Both the position numbers and the translations under genes were made by a program. Shown one piece after another: positions 39,881 through 48,764 of a stretch of DNA of 64,000 nt; position 1 is the stretch's first letter, and every line of letters begins with the position of its first letter. Location of the stretch: positions 62,001-126,000 of the forward strand of contig JAFOOX010000022.1 in the NCBI GenBank assembly GCA_017425245.1, given 5' to 3'. The stretch is from Gammaproteobacteria bacterium (GTDB taxonomy: Bacteria; Pseudomonadota; Gammaproteobacteria; Enterobacterales; Neiellaceae). Below the pieces are notes generated by a model. It saw nothing but the letters and a program-made list of their open reading frames with translations. It made no database searches and was not told the DNA's origin.

Positions 39881-40111
39881 ATGAGCGGCGAACTGCTGTT
39901 GGCAACCCTGATCAACCTTGGCACCAACCTGATCTACACCCTGGTAGCGCTGGCCCTTGGCGTCAGCGCGCTGCTGTTTATCGACCGCAAGTTGCTGCAC
40001 AAGGTGGATATCGAAGAGGAGCTGAAGAAGGGTAATATCGCGGTGGCCATCTTCGCCTCCACCATCCTGATGTTTGTCGCCCTGATCGTCAGCTTCGGCC
40101 TGCGCGGCTAA
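39881..40111 (+). CDS. DUF350 family small membrane protein
   Basis: A 76-residue protein with two hydrophobic helices (LINLGTNLIYTLVALALGVSA and VAIFASTILMFVALIVSF) and the central LHKVDIEEELKKGNIAVAIF that identifies DUF350 proteins. Function is unknown. ATG 39881 follows GGAACG; an upstream in-frame extension to 39821 is not family-like. The transglutaminase-like gene starts three bases after its stop, indicating an operon. Confidence 0.85.
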   Translation: MSGELLLATLINLGTNLIYTLVALALGVSALLFIDRKLLHKVDIEEELKKGNIAVAIFASTILMFVALIVSFGLRG

Positions 40112-40114
40112 GCC

Positions 40115-40903
40115 ATGCGCTGGTGGTGGTTGCTGGCTTTGGTGCTGGGGTTGCTGCAGCTGTGGCCGCAGCCTGATGACCGTGCCGCCGGGCACGATGA
40201 ACTGCGGCAGCAGTTGGCGACAGTGGCTCCGGCTGCTGTTTATGACCAGCGCGGTGACATGGTGAGCGCCGATGGCGACATGCTGCTCGATGCCGCTGAA
40301 CTGGCCCGGCTGACTGCCGGTGCAGACTGGCCCGGCTCGCCGGTATGGCGCGATGGTCAGGGGCGAGATCTGGTGATGGCCGCCCGCCATGCCAGTCAGC
40401 AGTACTACTTTGCCAATAGCTATCTGGTCGGCTTTGCTCCCTGGCTCGACGCACCGCTTTGGCAACCGTTGCAGGTGGCAGCGCTGCGTAAAGGCTATCG
40501 CCTTGACGAGCAGCTCTATGGCCGGCCTGAAGTGTGGCAAAACAGTGCCGAAGCCTTTGTTAGTCCTTGGGGCGACTGCGAAGATCATGCGCTCTTTGTC
40601 GCCGATTGGCTGATCGCCCTTGGCCATGACGCGCGGGTGGCGCTAGGTAACCATGATGGTGAAGGGCATGCTTGGGTGGTGGTGGCCATCGACGGTATCG
40701 ATTACTTGATCGAGGCAACCGACAAATCGCGGCTGCGTGGTGCAAACCCCTATCCACCGGCGATTAGCCAGCGCAGCTATCAGGCCGACTATCAGTTCAA
40801 CCGCCAGCAGTTCTGGGTGCGCCAGCATCCCGGTCGTAGCTACGACCGAGAGGGTCGTGAGTGGCGGCTGGCATCACGATTTTTGCCGCAAAGTTCAGAC
40901 TGA
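40115..40903 (+). CDS. Transglutaminase-like exported or membrane-anchored protein
   Basis: A 262-residue protein with an N-terminal hydrophobic helix (WWWLLALVLGLLQLWP) followed by an extracytoplasmic transglutaminase-like domain: WGDCEDHALFVADWLIALG (Cys near 155), GHAWVVV (His) and YLIEATDKS (Asp). The triad order matches the transglutaminase-like cysteine protease superfamily. It is paired with DUF350. Target is unknown; peptidase or amidase action in the envelope is an inference. Confidence 0.8.
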   Translation: MRWWWLLALVLGLLQLWPQPDDRAAGHDELRQQLATVAPAAVYDQRGDMVSADGDMLLDAAELARLTAGADWPGSPVWRDGQGRDLVMAARHASQQYYFANSYLVGFAPWLDAPLWQPLQVAALRKGYRLDEQLYGRPEVWQNSAEAFVSPWGDCEDHALFVADWLIALGHDARVALGNHDGEGHAWVVVAIDGIDYLIEATDKSRLRGANPYPPAISQRSYQADYQFNRQQFWVRQHPGRSYDREGREWRLASRFLPQSSD

Positions 40904-40985
40904 GCTTGCCCGAACGCCCACCATTGACCACGATCGAACTCCCCATCCGCTCAGCCCATGGCGCCAGCAAGCGCCGGAGTAAGCC

Positions 40986-42602
40986 ATGTTAAGTGTGCGA
41001 GAGCAGTTCCCCATCTTCGGCCAACTGGTGGAGGGGCAGCGTCTGGTCTATCTCGACAGCGCCGCCACCACCCAGAAACCGCAGCCGGTGCTCAAGGCCC
41101 TTGGCGACCACTACCGGCTGCGCAACGCCAATATCCACCGCGCCACCCATGCCCTTGGCCGCCAAGCTACCCGAGCCTTCGAGGCCGCCCGCGATGAGCT
41201 GGCTCAGTTCGTTAACGCCCCAGAGCGCGAGAGCCTGATCATCACCCGTGGTGCCACCGATGGCCTCAACCTGATTGCCAATGGCTATCTGGCCCCACGG
41301 CTGATGGCCGGCGATGAGCTGGTGATCACCGCCCTTGAGCACCACGCTAACCTGCTGCCGTGGCAGCGGCTGGCCCACAGGCATGGCGCTCAGCTCAAAG
41401 TGGCGCCGCTCGATGGTGACGGTAATCTGGATCTGGCGGCCTATGCCCGGCTGCTTGGGCCGCAAACCCGGCTGGTAGCTATGGCTCATGTCTCCAACGT
41501 GCTGGGCACGGTATTACCCGTGGCCGAGATGGTGCAGTTGGCCCACGAGGTGGGGGCGGTGACCGTGGTCGATGGCACCCAGGCGGCCGCCCATCTGGCC
41601 ATCGACGTGCAGGCGTTGGGCTGTGATTTTTATGTGCTCTCGGGCCACAAGATGTATGGCCCCACCGGCGTTGGCGCCCTCTATGGCCGGCTCGAGCTGC
41701 TCGAAGCGCTAGAGCCGGTAACGCTCGGCGGCGAGATGGTGGCTGAAGTCGACTATCACAGCGTGCGCTTTGCCGAACTGCCTTACCGGCTGGAAGCAGG
41801 CACCCCGCCCATTGCCGAGGCGATCGCCATGGGCGCTGCCGCCATGTTTATCACCGGCCTTGATCGCCAGCGACTGCGCGAGCATGAGGCTGATCTGCTG
41901 GAACAGCTGCGCACCACGCTGGCGGCCATCGATGGCGTTACCCTGATTGGCTCGCCCGAGTCGCAGGTGGCGCTGCAGAGCTTCACTGTCGCCGGCTGGC
42001 ATCCCCATGATTTGGCCCGTGCCCTGGATCTGCGCGGCATCGCCGTGCGCGCCGGCCACCACTGTGCCCAGCCGCTGGTCAAGGCGTTGGGGCTGGTGGG
42101 CACGGTGCGCGCCTCCCTTGGTGTGTACAGCGGCAGCGACTGCATTACTGCCCTTGGTCTGGCGCTGCGCGATCTGCTGGCCGACAGCGACCAGCCCTCG
42201 CAGCAGCTGGGGCGGGTGCAGCTTCCCGCTGGCCCCTGGGCCCAGCGTTATCAGGCGCTGCTTAAGCTGGGTCGGGAACAGCCACGCTGGCTGGCCGCTG
42301 AACAGGTCGCCGCCACTGCGGTGATCGGCTGCGAGAGCAAAACCTGGCTGCGCCTGTGGCAAGAAGGGGAGGCGGTTTATGCCGCAGGCGACTCCGATTC
42401 AGCGCTGATCCGGGGTGTCATCGCCCTGCTGGTGGCCCAGGTCAACGGCCTGCCGCCGGGGCAGATGCGCGATTTTGATTACGACGACTATCTCGATCGT
42501 GAGGGGCTCTGGCGTGAGCTGTCGCCGTCACGCGGCAACGGCCTGCGCGCCATCATCAACGCCCTGCGTCATCTGGCCGGGGAGCGGGATAGGGTGATCT
42601 GA
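40986..42602 (+). CDS. Cysteine desulfurase fused to SufE/CsdE sulfur acceptor
   Basis: A 538-residue fusion. Residues 1-405 are a class V aminotransferase of the SufS/CsdA group: PLP lysine in [14 protein letters not shown] (Lys222) and the persulfide Cys in [11 protein letters not shown] (Cys360). Residues 410-538 are a SufE/CsdE domain with its acceptor Cys in [10 protein letters not shown] (Cys449) and [15 protein letters not shown]. The desulfurase should pass sulfur from Cys360 to Cys449 within one chain, for Fe-S or other thio-cofactor synthesis. CsdA and CsdE are separate genes in E. coli. GGAG lies six bases before the ATG. Confidence 0.92.
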   Translation: MLSVREQFPIFGQLVEGQRLVYLDSAATTQKPQPVLKALGDHYRLRNANIHRATHALGRQATRAFEAARDELAQFVNAPERESLIITRGATDGLNLIANGYLAPRLMAGDELVITALEHHANLLPWQRLAHRHGAQLKVAPLDGDGNLDLAAYARLLGPQTRLVAMAHVSNVLGTVLPVAEMVQLAHEVGAVTVVDGTQAAAHLAIDVQALGCDFYVLSGHKMYGPTGVGALYGRLELLEALEPVTLGGEMVAEVDYHSVRFAELPYRLEAGTPPIAEAIAMGAAAMFITGLDRQRLREHEADLLEQLRTTLAAIDGVTLIGSPESQVALQSFTVAGWHPHDLARALDLRGIAVRAGHHCAQPLVKALGLVGTVRASLGVYSGSDCITALGLALRDLLADSDQPSQQLGRVQLPAGPWAQRYQALLKLGREQPRWLAAEQVAATAVIGCESKTWLRLWQEGEAVYAAGDSDSALIRGVIALLVAQVNGLPPGQMRDFDYDDYLDREGLWRELSPSRGNGLRAIINALRHLAGERDRVI

Positions 42603-42614
42603 CGGCGGTTGCAA

Positions 42615-42756
<142 letters not shown>

Positions 42757-42761
42757 CAAGC

Positions 42762-42950
42762 ATGCCCGCTGCGCCGCGTTAGATCCGCTCGTATCTCGTT
42801 ACTCGACTCTCGTATCTGAGCGTGCCACTGCGTGGCAGGCGTTGGATGCCCGCTGCGCCGCGTTAGATCCGCTCGTATCTCGTTACTCGACTCTCGTATC
42901 TGAGCGTGCCACTGCGTGGCAGGCGTTGGATGCCCGCTGCGCCGCGGCAG
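42762..42950 (+). repeat. 84-bp tandem repeat, two full copies and a partial third
   Basis: Copies at 42762-42845 and 42846-42929 are identical as far as I can read, and a third begins at 42930 and runs into the element at 42946. Each unit holds a TGC-loop hairpin (GCCACTGCGTGGC) and TCGTATC heptamers that are the reverse complement of the neighbouring 7-bp array. Confidence 0.93.
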
Positions 42951-43191
42951 ATTGCGAGGTTACCCACCTCGCGCTGGGGCAGAGGGGCGTATCGCCACGC
43001 CCCTCTGCACACCCGGGCGTCCCCGCGATCACCACCACCAAGATCAGGCTGATGTTCTGCCGGCCTCCGGGGTCGCCACAAAGTCACCTCCCTGTGCCTT
43101 AGTGGCTCTCGGCAACGTCCTGTTGCCTCGACCCCTACACCCGGCTGGCCGTGGGTTGTTTAGCGCCGTGCGGGTGGTGATTGAGGGGTAA
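42946..43191 (-). ncRNA. Dispersed GGA-hairpin element, copy A1 (putative structured RNA)
   Basis: Element of about 245 nt; the minus strand is proposed as sense. Hairpins: H1 42954-42972 (GCGAGGT/ACCTCGC), H2 42979-43008 (12-bp perfect stem GCAGAGGGGCGT, hexaloop), H3 43075-43106 (outer GCCAC/GTGGC, inner CAC/GTG; sense loop AGGGAG) and H4 43111-43127 (GGCAAC/GTTGCC; sense loop AGGAC). H3 and H4 loops carry GGA closed by C-G, like CsrA sites. Transcription and function are not shown. Confidence 0.55.
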
Positions 43192-43206
43192 GGCAAAGAG
43201 ACTTGC

Positions 43207-43248
43207 CACTTCCCACTTCCCACTTCCCACTTCCCACTTCCCACTTCC
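43207..43248 (+). repeat. 7-bp tandem repeat CACTTCC, six units
   Basis: Six heptamers followed directly by two TCGCATC units, the reverse complement of GATGCGA from the array at 42615. Lies between element A1 and the exported-protein gene at 43269. Confidence 0.9.
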
Positions 43249-43268
43249 CACTCGCATCTCGCATCTCG

Positions 43269-43715
43269 CTACTGCAACGGTGGCAGGCAGCGCAGCGGTT
43301 GCAGGTGGCCGTCTGCCAGTTTGACTTCGCAGTACCAGTTCAGGGTGCTGCCATCCAGCGGCATCAGCTCGGCGGCGAAGCGGACCCGGCCGTTGATAAT
43401 GGCCAGATCGGCAAAGTCGACACGGGCCACGTCGTAGCGCAGATCCAGCGGCTGGCCGTTGGCGCCGGGCAGGGTGCAGATCTCCTGGCGCTCCAGCAGT
43501 TCCAGCGCCGGAGTGGCCAGCAGTTCGACCCGCAGGCAGGGGTATTCCGATTCGCTGCTGTAGCGCACCCAGCGCAGTAGCTGGTCACCTACCCGCTCTT
43601 GGCCGATGGCTATGGCTAGCGGGCTGACCACGTAAGGGTCGGTGTCGGCGGCTGGTGCGGCGAGCGGCGCCATGACCAGAGCCACAACCAGCAGGTTTGC
43701 AATTGGCATTCTCAT
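43269..43715 (-). CDS. Periplasmic protein of unknown function
   Basis: About 148 residues with a signal peptide (MPIANLLVVALVMAPLAAPA, cleavage near AAPAA-D). The mature part has four cysteines (YPCLRVE, EICTLPG, WYCEVKL, LRCLPPL), which could form two disulfides in the periplasm. ATG 43715 has GGAG six bases upstream. I do not recognise a family. It precedes no obvious partner; the SugE gene lies 45 nt upstream on the same strand and may be co-transcribed. Confidence 0.7.
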   Translation of the reverse strand: MRMPIANLLVVALVMAPLAAPAADTDPYVVSPLAIAIGQERVGDQLLRWVRYSSESEYPCLRVELLATPALELLERQEICTLPGANGQPLDLRYDVARVDFADLAIINGRVRFAAELMPLDGSTLNWYCEVKLADGHLQPLRCLPPLQ

Positions 43716-43760
43716 GCAGGGCTCCTGAGCGGGCGGTGATGGCGCAGCCATGAGGCTGAC

Positions 43761-44078
43761 TCAGTGCGCCAGCTTGAGGGTGGCCACCCCGGCCACGATC
43801 AGCGCTACCCCCAGATAGCGGGCGATGGAGGTGGGGTCGCCGTAATAGAGTACCCCCACGATAAAGGTGCCAGCCGCGCCGATGCCGGTCCACACCGCAT
43901 AGGCGGTGCCGATCGGGATCTGGCGCTGGGCGAGCCATAGCAGCCAGCCGCTGACCGCCATAAAGGCCACTGCCAGAGCAATGCCAGACCAGCGGCTGTC
44001 GGCGTTTTGCGCCATTTTCAGACCCACGGGCCAGCCAATCTCAAACAGGCCAGCCAGTACCAGATAGATCCAGGCCAT
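43761..44078 (-). CDS. sugE: SMR family exporter, SugE/Gdx type
   Basis: A 105-residue four-helix small multidrug resistance protein. MAWIYLVLAGLFEIGWPVGL contains the essential Glu in helix 1, and GTAYAVWTGIGAAGTFIVG with LIVAGVATLKLAH matches SugE/Gdx rather than EmrE. Gdx proteins export guanidinium. The ATG at 44078 has GGAGG five bases upstream; the 11-codon upstream extension is not part of the family. I looked for a guanidine riboswitch in the 160 nt upstream and could not identify one. Confidence 0.9.
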   Translation of the reverse strand: MAWIYLVLAGLFEIGWPVGLKMAQNADSRWSGIALAVAFMAVSGWLLWLAQRQIPIGTAYAVWTGIGAAGTFIVGVLYYGDPTSIARYLGVALIVAGVATLKLAH

Positions 44079-44204
44079 GGTTACCTCCGGGTAGAGTGCC
44101 GACATCCTCATCGCTGATGATGGCGAGGTGATGACCGGCCAAGGCTATTAACGCTTTTCGCCTGTTGGCGGCGGGCTGTCAAGCGCTGACCGGGTTTGTT
44201 GCGC

Positions 44205-44285
44205 CTGCTGGCAGCGGGTTAGCTGAAGCCGTGCCGGTGGTGATCAAGAGGGCGGGGTTATAGCGCTGTCGCTGGTCGTTGAAGG
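44205..44285 (-). repeat. Truncated tail of the GGA-hairpin element family
   Basis: About 80 nt that match the terminal part of copy A2 (compare GCCGTGCCGGTGGTGATC with GCCGTGCCAGTGGTGATC, and TATAGCGCTGTCGCTGG with TACAGCGCTGCCGCTGG). H3 and H4 are missing. The copy overlaps the last 14 or so codons of the REC-REC kinase gene. Confidence 0.6.
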
Positions 44286-45878
44286 GGGGCTGTTCACCAT
44301 CCCGCTGTGGCCGCGAAGAATAACGGTCAGAAGGGTTGTGTTGCTGCTGTCATTGGTGTCCATGGTGATGGTGCCACCCTGTGCCTCCACCAGCCGTTTT
44401 GCCGTGTAAGCACCAATGCCGCGATTGGGTTTCGGCGTTTGCTGCATTCGATTTTCGAAGAAAGAGGAGCGAAAACGGGGGGGGACAACCCCTTTGTTGG
44501 TAATGGTGACCACCAACTCACTGGCACCATTGAGCTGGATCAGCACCGTACCGCCTTGCGGTGAGGCTTCACAGGCGTTGCGCACCAGTGCCTGAAACAA
44601 GGCGTAGCAAAGCATGGTGTTGCCTTGAGCGAGCCAGCTGGTTCGGTCTTCGCGGGCCACCGCAAACGTCACGGAGAGCGTCTTGGCACTGAAGCTTCGC
44701 GAGGCGATGGCTGCTAGCCGTGTCAGTACCTGTTTGAGATCGACCGGCTGGACGTCCAGTTCAAAGGTGCCGGTTTCGATTTTGTAGAGTTCCTGGTCGA
44801 TGCTGGCCATACCCAGCACCGTAATGGCCGTCTCTTCTACCAGCTGTAGCTGGGCCTTTTGTGGGCCGCTCAAGTTGGTGGATTCGGCCAGCTCCTGAAT
44901 GATGCCAATCATGCCGGCGATGGGGATCTTCAAGTCATGGCTGGTCAGCAGCTCCAGTTCATAGCGGAGTTTTCTGTTGGCCAGCATCTCGTCGTAATCC
45001 GCCTGCAGGCAGCGGTGCAACTCGACATAGCCCATGAAGTTGCGGATGCGGGCCAACAGATCATGGGGTTCCAGCGGTTTGTTGATGAAGTCGACCGCCC
45101 CCAGCGCCAGAGCTTGGCGGCGGGCTTCAACATCAGTAACGCCGGTGATGAAGAGGATCGGCATGGTTTCCGTGGACGGATGTTGGCGCAGCTGAACCGC
45201 AACATCGAAACCGCTAAGGCCGGGCAGCATGATATCGAGCAACACCATGTCTGGTGGGGTGTCGCTGTGGCAGATGCGTAACGCGCTCTCGCCGCTGGTG
45301 GCCACCTGCACGCGGTAACTTTCTTTGAGCAGATTGATCAGCAAACCGATCTGCCCAGGCTCATCGTCCACCACCAGAATGGTGGAGCGGCGATGACTGG
45401 ATGCTGGCTCCGTCAGTGGCGCGCTTGCTGTTGCAGCAGTCTGTTGTTTGGGCTGGAACTGCCAGCGCGTGGCGCGGAAGATTCGCTCGATCAGCATGCC
45501 TGTGGTGTAGGGTTTGACCAGCAATTCCGACACGCCGCTGTTGATCGCCTCGACGATCAGCTCGCGCTCGACCTCTGAAGTAATTAACAAAAAAGGGATG
45601 TTTCGGAGCTGCTCGTCGCTGCGCATGGCCCGCAGTAGTTCAAGGCCATTCATACCCGGCATTGACCAATCGGACAGCACCATAACAACCGTCTGGCTGT
45701 TCAAGATCTGCAGGGCTTCATGGCCGTTGGTCGCCGTCGCCACCCTGGTGACCCCCAGCCGGCGTAGCACAGCCGAGTTAATGCTGCGCATCGGCTCAGC
45801 GTCATCGACAACCAGCCACAGGCCTGATTGCTGCTCCGCCGTCAAGGTGAAAGGAAATGGGCGAGGGGGAGTACTCAT
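44244..45878 (-). CDS. Soluble double-receiver histidine kinase (REC-REC-HK)
   Basis: A 544-residue protein. Receiver 1 (18-140; LVVDDAEPM, Asp in VLSDWSMPGMNG, VKPYT), receiver 2 (165-285; ILVVDDEPGQ, Asp in VLLDIMLPGLSG, NKPLE), a HisKA-like helix with LTSHDLKIPIAGMIG (His near 314) and a HATPase with ALVRNACEASPQGG and RGIGAYTAKRLVEAQGG. No membrane segment. Having two receivers before the kinase is typical of kinases whose activity is controlled by other phosphodonors. The last residues (SAITPPS) lie in repeat-derived DNA. Its partner is unknown. Confidence 0.88.
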   Translation of the reverse strand: MSTPPRPFPFTLTAEQQSGLWLVVDDAEPMRSINSAVLRRLGVTRVATATNGHEALQILNSQTVVMVLSDWSMPGMNGLELLRAMRSDEQLRNIPFLLITSEVERELIVEAINSGVSELLVKPYTTGMLIERIFRATRWQFQPKQQTAATASAPLTEPASSHRRSTILVVDDEPGQIGLLINLLKESYRVQVATSGESALRICHSDTPPDMVLLDIMLPGLSGFDVAVQLRQHPSTETMPILFITGVTDVEARRQALALGAVDFINKPLEPHDLLARIRNFMGYVELHRCLQADYDEMLANRKLRYELELLTSHDLKIPIAGMIGIIQELAESTNLSGPQKAQLQLVEETAITVLGMASIDQELYKIETGTFELDVQPVDLKQVLTRLAAIASRSFSAKTLSVTFAVAREDRTSWLAQGNTMLCYALFQALVRNACEASPQGGTVLIQLNGASELVVTITNKGVVPPRFRSSFFENRMQQTPKPNRGIGAYTAKRLVEAQGGTITMDTNDSSNTTLLTVILRGHSGMVNSPPSTTSDSAITPPS

Positions 45879-45954
45879 GCGTCAGCGTGACCATCCGTTG
45901 TTGATCTGACAATCAAAGCTTATATGCGCGCGAGCAACGGCTGTCAAAGGCTGT

Positions 45955-46089
45955 AGATTGCGCCTGCGGCGCCCGGCTGTTTACCCCACTTTGGCAAAGG
46001 GGGGCTGGGGGGATTTTCTGGCAATGCCACTGCGTGGCGGCCGTCATTGGGATGCCACTGCGTGGCAGCAGATTGCGCCTGCGGCGCCC
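45955..46089. repeat. Cluster of TGC-loop hairpins and a CCCC-TTTGGCAAAG-GGGG repeat
   Basis: Four short hairpins with a TGC triloop: GCGCCTGCGGCGC near 45960 and 46076, and GCCACTGCGTGGC near 46026 and 46053. Between them at about 45980-46026 is a G/C-run hairpin ending GGGGGGATTTTCTGGCAATG, which recurs at 48826-48870. Confidence 0.85.
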
Positions 46090-46336
46090 GGATGCGGGGT
46101 GCCGCCCCCGCGCGACGGGCAGGAGGAGGGTAGCCGGACCCTCCTCCTGCACCACCAGCCGGCCCGGTAGAGCAGCGCAGTTAATGCCTGTGACCTGTTC
46201 TGGTGCTGCTGTCAGGCCGCTCGACGGCACATCCCTGTGCCGGGCTCGCTCTCGGCAACGTCCTGTTGCCTCGACCTGCCAGCTGCACCAAGGCTGGTGT
46301 GGGCTGATGGGCGATCTGGGCGCTGCTCAAACGGGG
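46090..46336 (-). ncRNA. Dispersed GGA-hairpin element, copy B1 (putative structured RNA)
   Basis: Subfamily B; minus strand proposed as sense. H1 46094-46111 (GCGGGG/CCCCGC, hexaloop), H2 46119-46150 (13-bp perfect stem GCAGGAGGAGGGT, hexaloop), H3 46225-46242 (CGGCAC/GTGCCG, sense loop AGGGAT, giving CAGGGATGT) and H4 46254-46270 (GGCAAC/GTTGCC, sense loop AGGAC). Nearly identical to B2. It lies about 210 nt upstream of the REC-REC kinase on the same strand. A further tail fragment is at about 46385-46447. Confidence 0.55.
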
Positions 46337-46650
46337 TTTGAGTTACAGCGCTGCCGCTGTGATCCAAGTGAATGTACTCGGCACTGCGCCCCCTACGTCC
46401 GGCTGTGGGTTAGTCGCACCATGCGTGTGGTGATCAACGGGGTTGCAGAAATCGGCGGCACGGTTTGCTGTCCGCTCGCCCTGAGCTTGTCGAAGGGCGT
46501 AATTGCCGGGATCGTGACCCAATCGCGTGGTTGTCACGGGCCTGTTATGAAAGCGTCAAAATGAGATCCGGGTAACAGATCAGGTGGTCGGCAATCTGAA
46601 ACGGTGCTGTTACCATTTTTCTGCCCAATGTGCATGGTAAGGACACCACA

Positions 46651-47862
46651 ATGACATGGAAGTACGAGGGTAAAACCTCCGCGTTTGCGCACCTCAAATT
46701 TGACCATCGTTCCAACTGCGCCCTCGACTATGGGCTGGACCCGAAGCTGTTTCTGCGTGGCCCGGTGTGCCTGAACCATCAGGCGGTGGTGATGCTGGGC
46801 AGCCTGAACAGCTACGACCAAGAGCAGGTGATGAAGGAGATCTATTACCTCATCGCCAACCCAACCCACCCCTCAAGCCTTAGGCACTCACGCATCCCGT
46901 TCACCTATCTGTGGCGCACCCGCTACCCCTTTCGCAACTACCACTACCTGATCCGCTACAAGCGCCAGGGCAATGGTGAACTGGTGTTTGAGGAGATCCT
47001 CTACGACCACAGGCTGCCCGGTAACTGCCAGCCCCACCGTGAGGGCTTGTGTGCCCCGGCCACCCAGCGACCGATGCTCTATCACGTCAAATCGGATGAA
47101 TACTTGCCCTATGATGGCCCGAAGACTGACGAGCAGCTCAGGGCGCTGGCAGGAACATGGGTGGTTCCTAAAACGCAGCACCATCAGGTCACCACCGCCC
47201 ATGCGGCGGTCAATGGTATGCAGAACAACTTTGAAAAGGCCGTTTGGCTGATGGGGGTGCACAGCCAGGCGGCCTACCCAAATGACCGGGTGCGCGAATA
47301 CACCCTGGTGCATAACCCCACTGACGGCTTCGTGCTGGATGTGGTCGAATCCTGCTTCGACAAGCAAAAGAGCCGCAAATCGCACAATGCTCAGCAGCTG
47401 GCAGCGGTAATGCAGCAATGCCAGCAGCAGGGGCGGCGGGTGAAGTGGACAGTCCATAGTCAGGGGGCGGTTATCTGTTGCGCCGCGCTGGAAGAGCTGC
47501 ACAAGCGCAACGCAAGCATTCCCGGCCAGATGCTGGCCATTCATGGCTCTGGCGCCAACATTGATCGGCTACAGAATAAAGCCAAAGCGGTGGGCATGGA
47601 GATTGTGCGCATGGCCAACAACCCCTTTGATCTGGTGCCCAATCTGGCGGGCAACGTTGACCGTTCCCTCAGTGGCCTGCGCCGCAGTATGGCGTTTTGG
47701 GGGTTGGTGTTCGGCGACAGCATCGGGGCTAGCCCTCATACCTTGCCCTATCTGGGTGCCGAGACCTATCGCACCCAGTTGCAGCTTCTCGGCAACCATG
47801 ACGACGCCAGGAAGGTCGGCCGCTATATCGATCAGCAGATCAAAAAGGGCATCATCACATGA
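46651..47862 (+). CDS. Alpha/beta-hydrolase-like protein, possible secreted lipase effector
   Basis: About 403 residues with no signal peptide. A nucleophile elbow VKWTVHSQGAVICC (Ser in HSQG), an Asp in NPFDLVPNLAGN and a His in SPHTLPYLGAE give a plausible hydrolase triad in the correct order. The N-terminal 200 residues (YEGKTSAFAHLKFDHRSNCA onward) I do not recognise. Cytoplasmic hydrolases of this type paired with a small downstream gene are often type VI lipase effectors with immunity, but no secretion marker is seen here. ATG 46651 follows AAGGA by seven bases. The next gene starts 13 nt later. Confidence 0.6.
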   Translation: MTWKYEGKTSAFAHLKFDHRSNCALDYGLDPKLFLRGPVCLNHQAVVMLGSLNSYDQEQVMKEIYYLIANPTHPSSLRHSRIPFTYLWRTRYPFRNYHYLIRYKRQGNGELVFEEILYDHRLPGNCQPHREGLCAPATQRPMLYHVKSDEYLPYDGPKTDEQLRALAGTWVVPKTQHHQVTTAHAAVNGMQNNFEKAVWLMGVHSQAAYPNDRVREYTLVHNPTDGFVLDVVESCFDKQKSRKSHNAQQLAAVMQQCQQQGRRVKWTVHSQGAVICCAALEELHKRNASIPGQMLAIHGSGANIDRLQNKAKAVGMEIVRMANNPFDLVPNLAGNVDRSLSGLRRSMAFWGLVFGDSIGASPHTLPYLGAETYRTQLQLLGNHDDARKVGRYIDQQIKKGIIT

Positions 47863-47875
47863 AGGGGCAGTACAG

Positions 47876-48760
47876 ATGGGGCTGATCCGCAACCTGTGGC
47901 GTGGCTATCGCGGTGGGCCGAACTTTGCGTGTGCCCAGTGGCAGTCGTTTGTCATCGGTGAACAGCTGTTGCAGCTACATCTGCCTAACACCCCTTTTTA
48001 TACACGCCAAGAGTTGCGACCAGAGCGATATCCCATTGATGAACAGGGCTGGTTTGAGGCACATAAAAAGCAGCTGCTTCATCACCATTATGTTCACCTG
48101 ATCACCAAGATCTGGCCCTTTGGTTACGCGATCCCGATCCCCTTTCCGGGGGCTGATCAAGAGGTGGGGCAACTGAGTTTTCAGGCCCAGCTCAAACAGG
48201 TGCCCGAACAGGCCAAAATGGACGCCTTTGATCTGGAGCGGTTGGGGCAGCTGGAGTGTTTGAGCCGCGAGGCTCACTACTGGGGTGAGCCACCACCGGA
48301 GGATGCCGAGAGCCAAAGGGGATGGCAGGGGGCGAACACTAGGTTAAAGCGCGAGTGCCTAGATGATTTCCACCATTATCAGTCTTTCTATCCCTCGCTG
48401 GAGGCCTATATTGACGAGTGCATTGCCGTCTATGGTTACCCACCCATTCACCCCGAAGTGCGCGAGGTCGCCGGTCGCCAGTTTGTGTTCTACATCGAAG
48501 GGCGCGGGCGGCAACAGTATGACCGCACCTACTGCCTGCCGTTGACCAGTCGATATTACCTGCTATTGAGTTTCCGCCATGATGTGATGGGCTGCAGCCA
48601 ACGCATTCAGCAGGCGGCACTGGCCGCCGAGCAGCGGATTTTGAGCGAAATGAGCCTGGGCCAGATGGTGGCTGAACGCCCCCCAAGCCACGGCGAGCTG
48701 GGCGAGCAGCGCTCCAGAATAGTTGATGCACAAGAGGTCACATTGGTGGATGGCCGTTAA
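47876..48760 (+). CDS. Protein of unknown function paired with the lipase-like gene
   Basis: About 294 residues, rich in aromatic residues, no clear signal peptide or membrane helix. Notable stretches are HYVHLITKIWPFGYAIPIPF and HPEVREVAGRQFVFYIEGRG. The open frame extends far upstream in the shadow of the previous gene, but ATG 47876 with AAGGGG upstream is the likely start. Position directly after the hydrolase suggests a partner, either an immunity protein or an accessory factor; this is inference from synteny only. Confidence 0.6.
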   Translation: MGLIRNLWRGYRGGPNFACAQWQSFVIGEQLLQLHLPNTPFYTRQELRPERYPIDEQGWFEAHKKQLLHHHYVHLITKIWPFGYAIPIPFPGADQEVGQLSFQAQLKQVPEQAKMDAFDLERLGQLECLSREAHYWGEPPPEDAESQRGWQGANTRLKRECLDDFHHYQSFYPSLEAYIDECIAVYGYPPIHPEVREVAGRQFVFYIEGRGRQQYDRTYCLPLTSRYYLLLSFRHDVMGCSQRIQQAALAAEQRILSEMSLGQMVAERPPSHGELGEQRSRIVDAQEVTLVDGR

Positions 48761-48764
48761 CCGT

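Noticed and set aside
44079-44243. Guanidine riboswitch upstream of sugE
   Set aside because: No paired ACGR hairpins or guanidine-I core could be recognised; SugE genes often lack one.
46120-46150. Rho-independent terminator from the 13-bp stem of element B1
   Set aside because: No U-run on either side, and the same stem position varies in sequence in other element copies.
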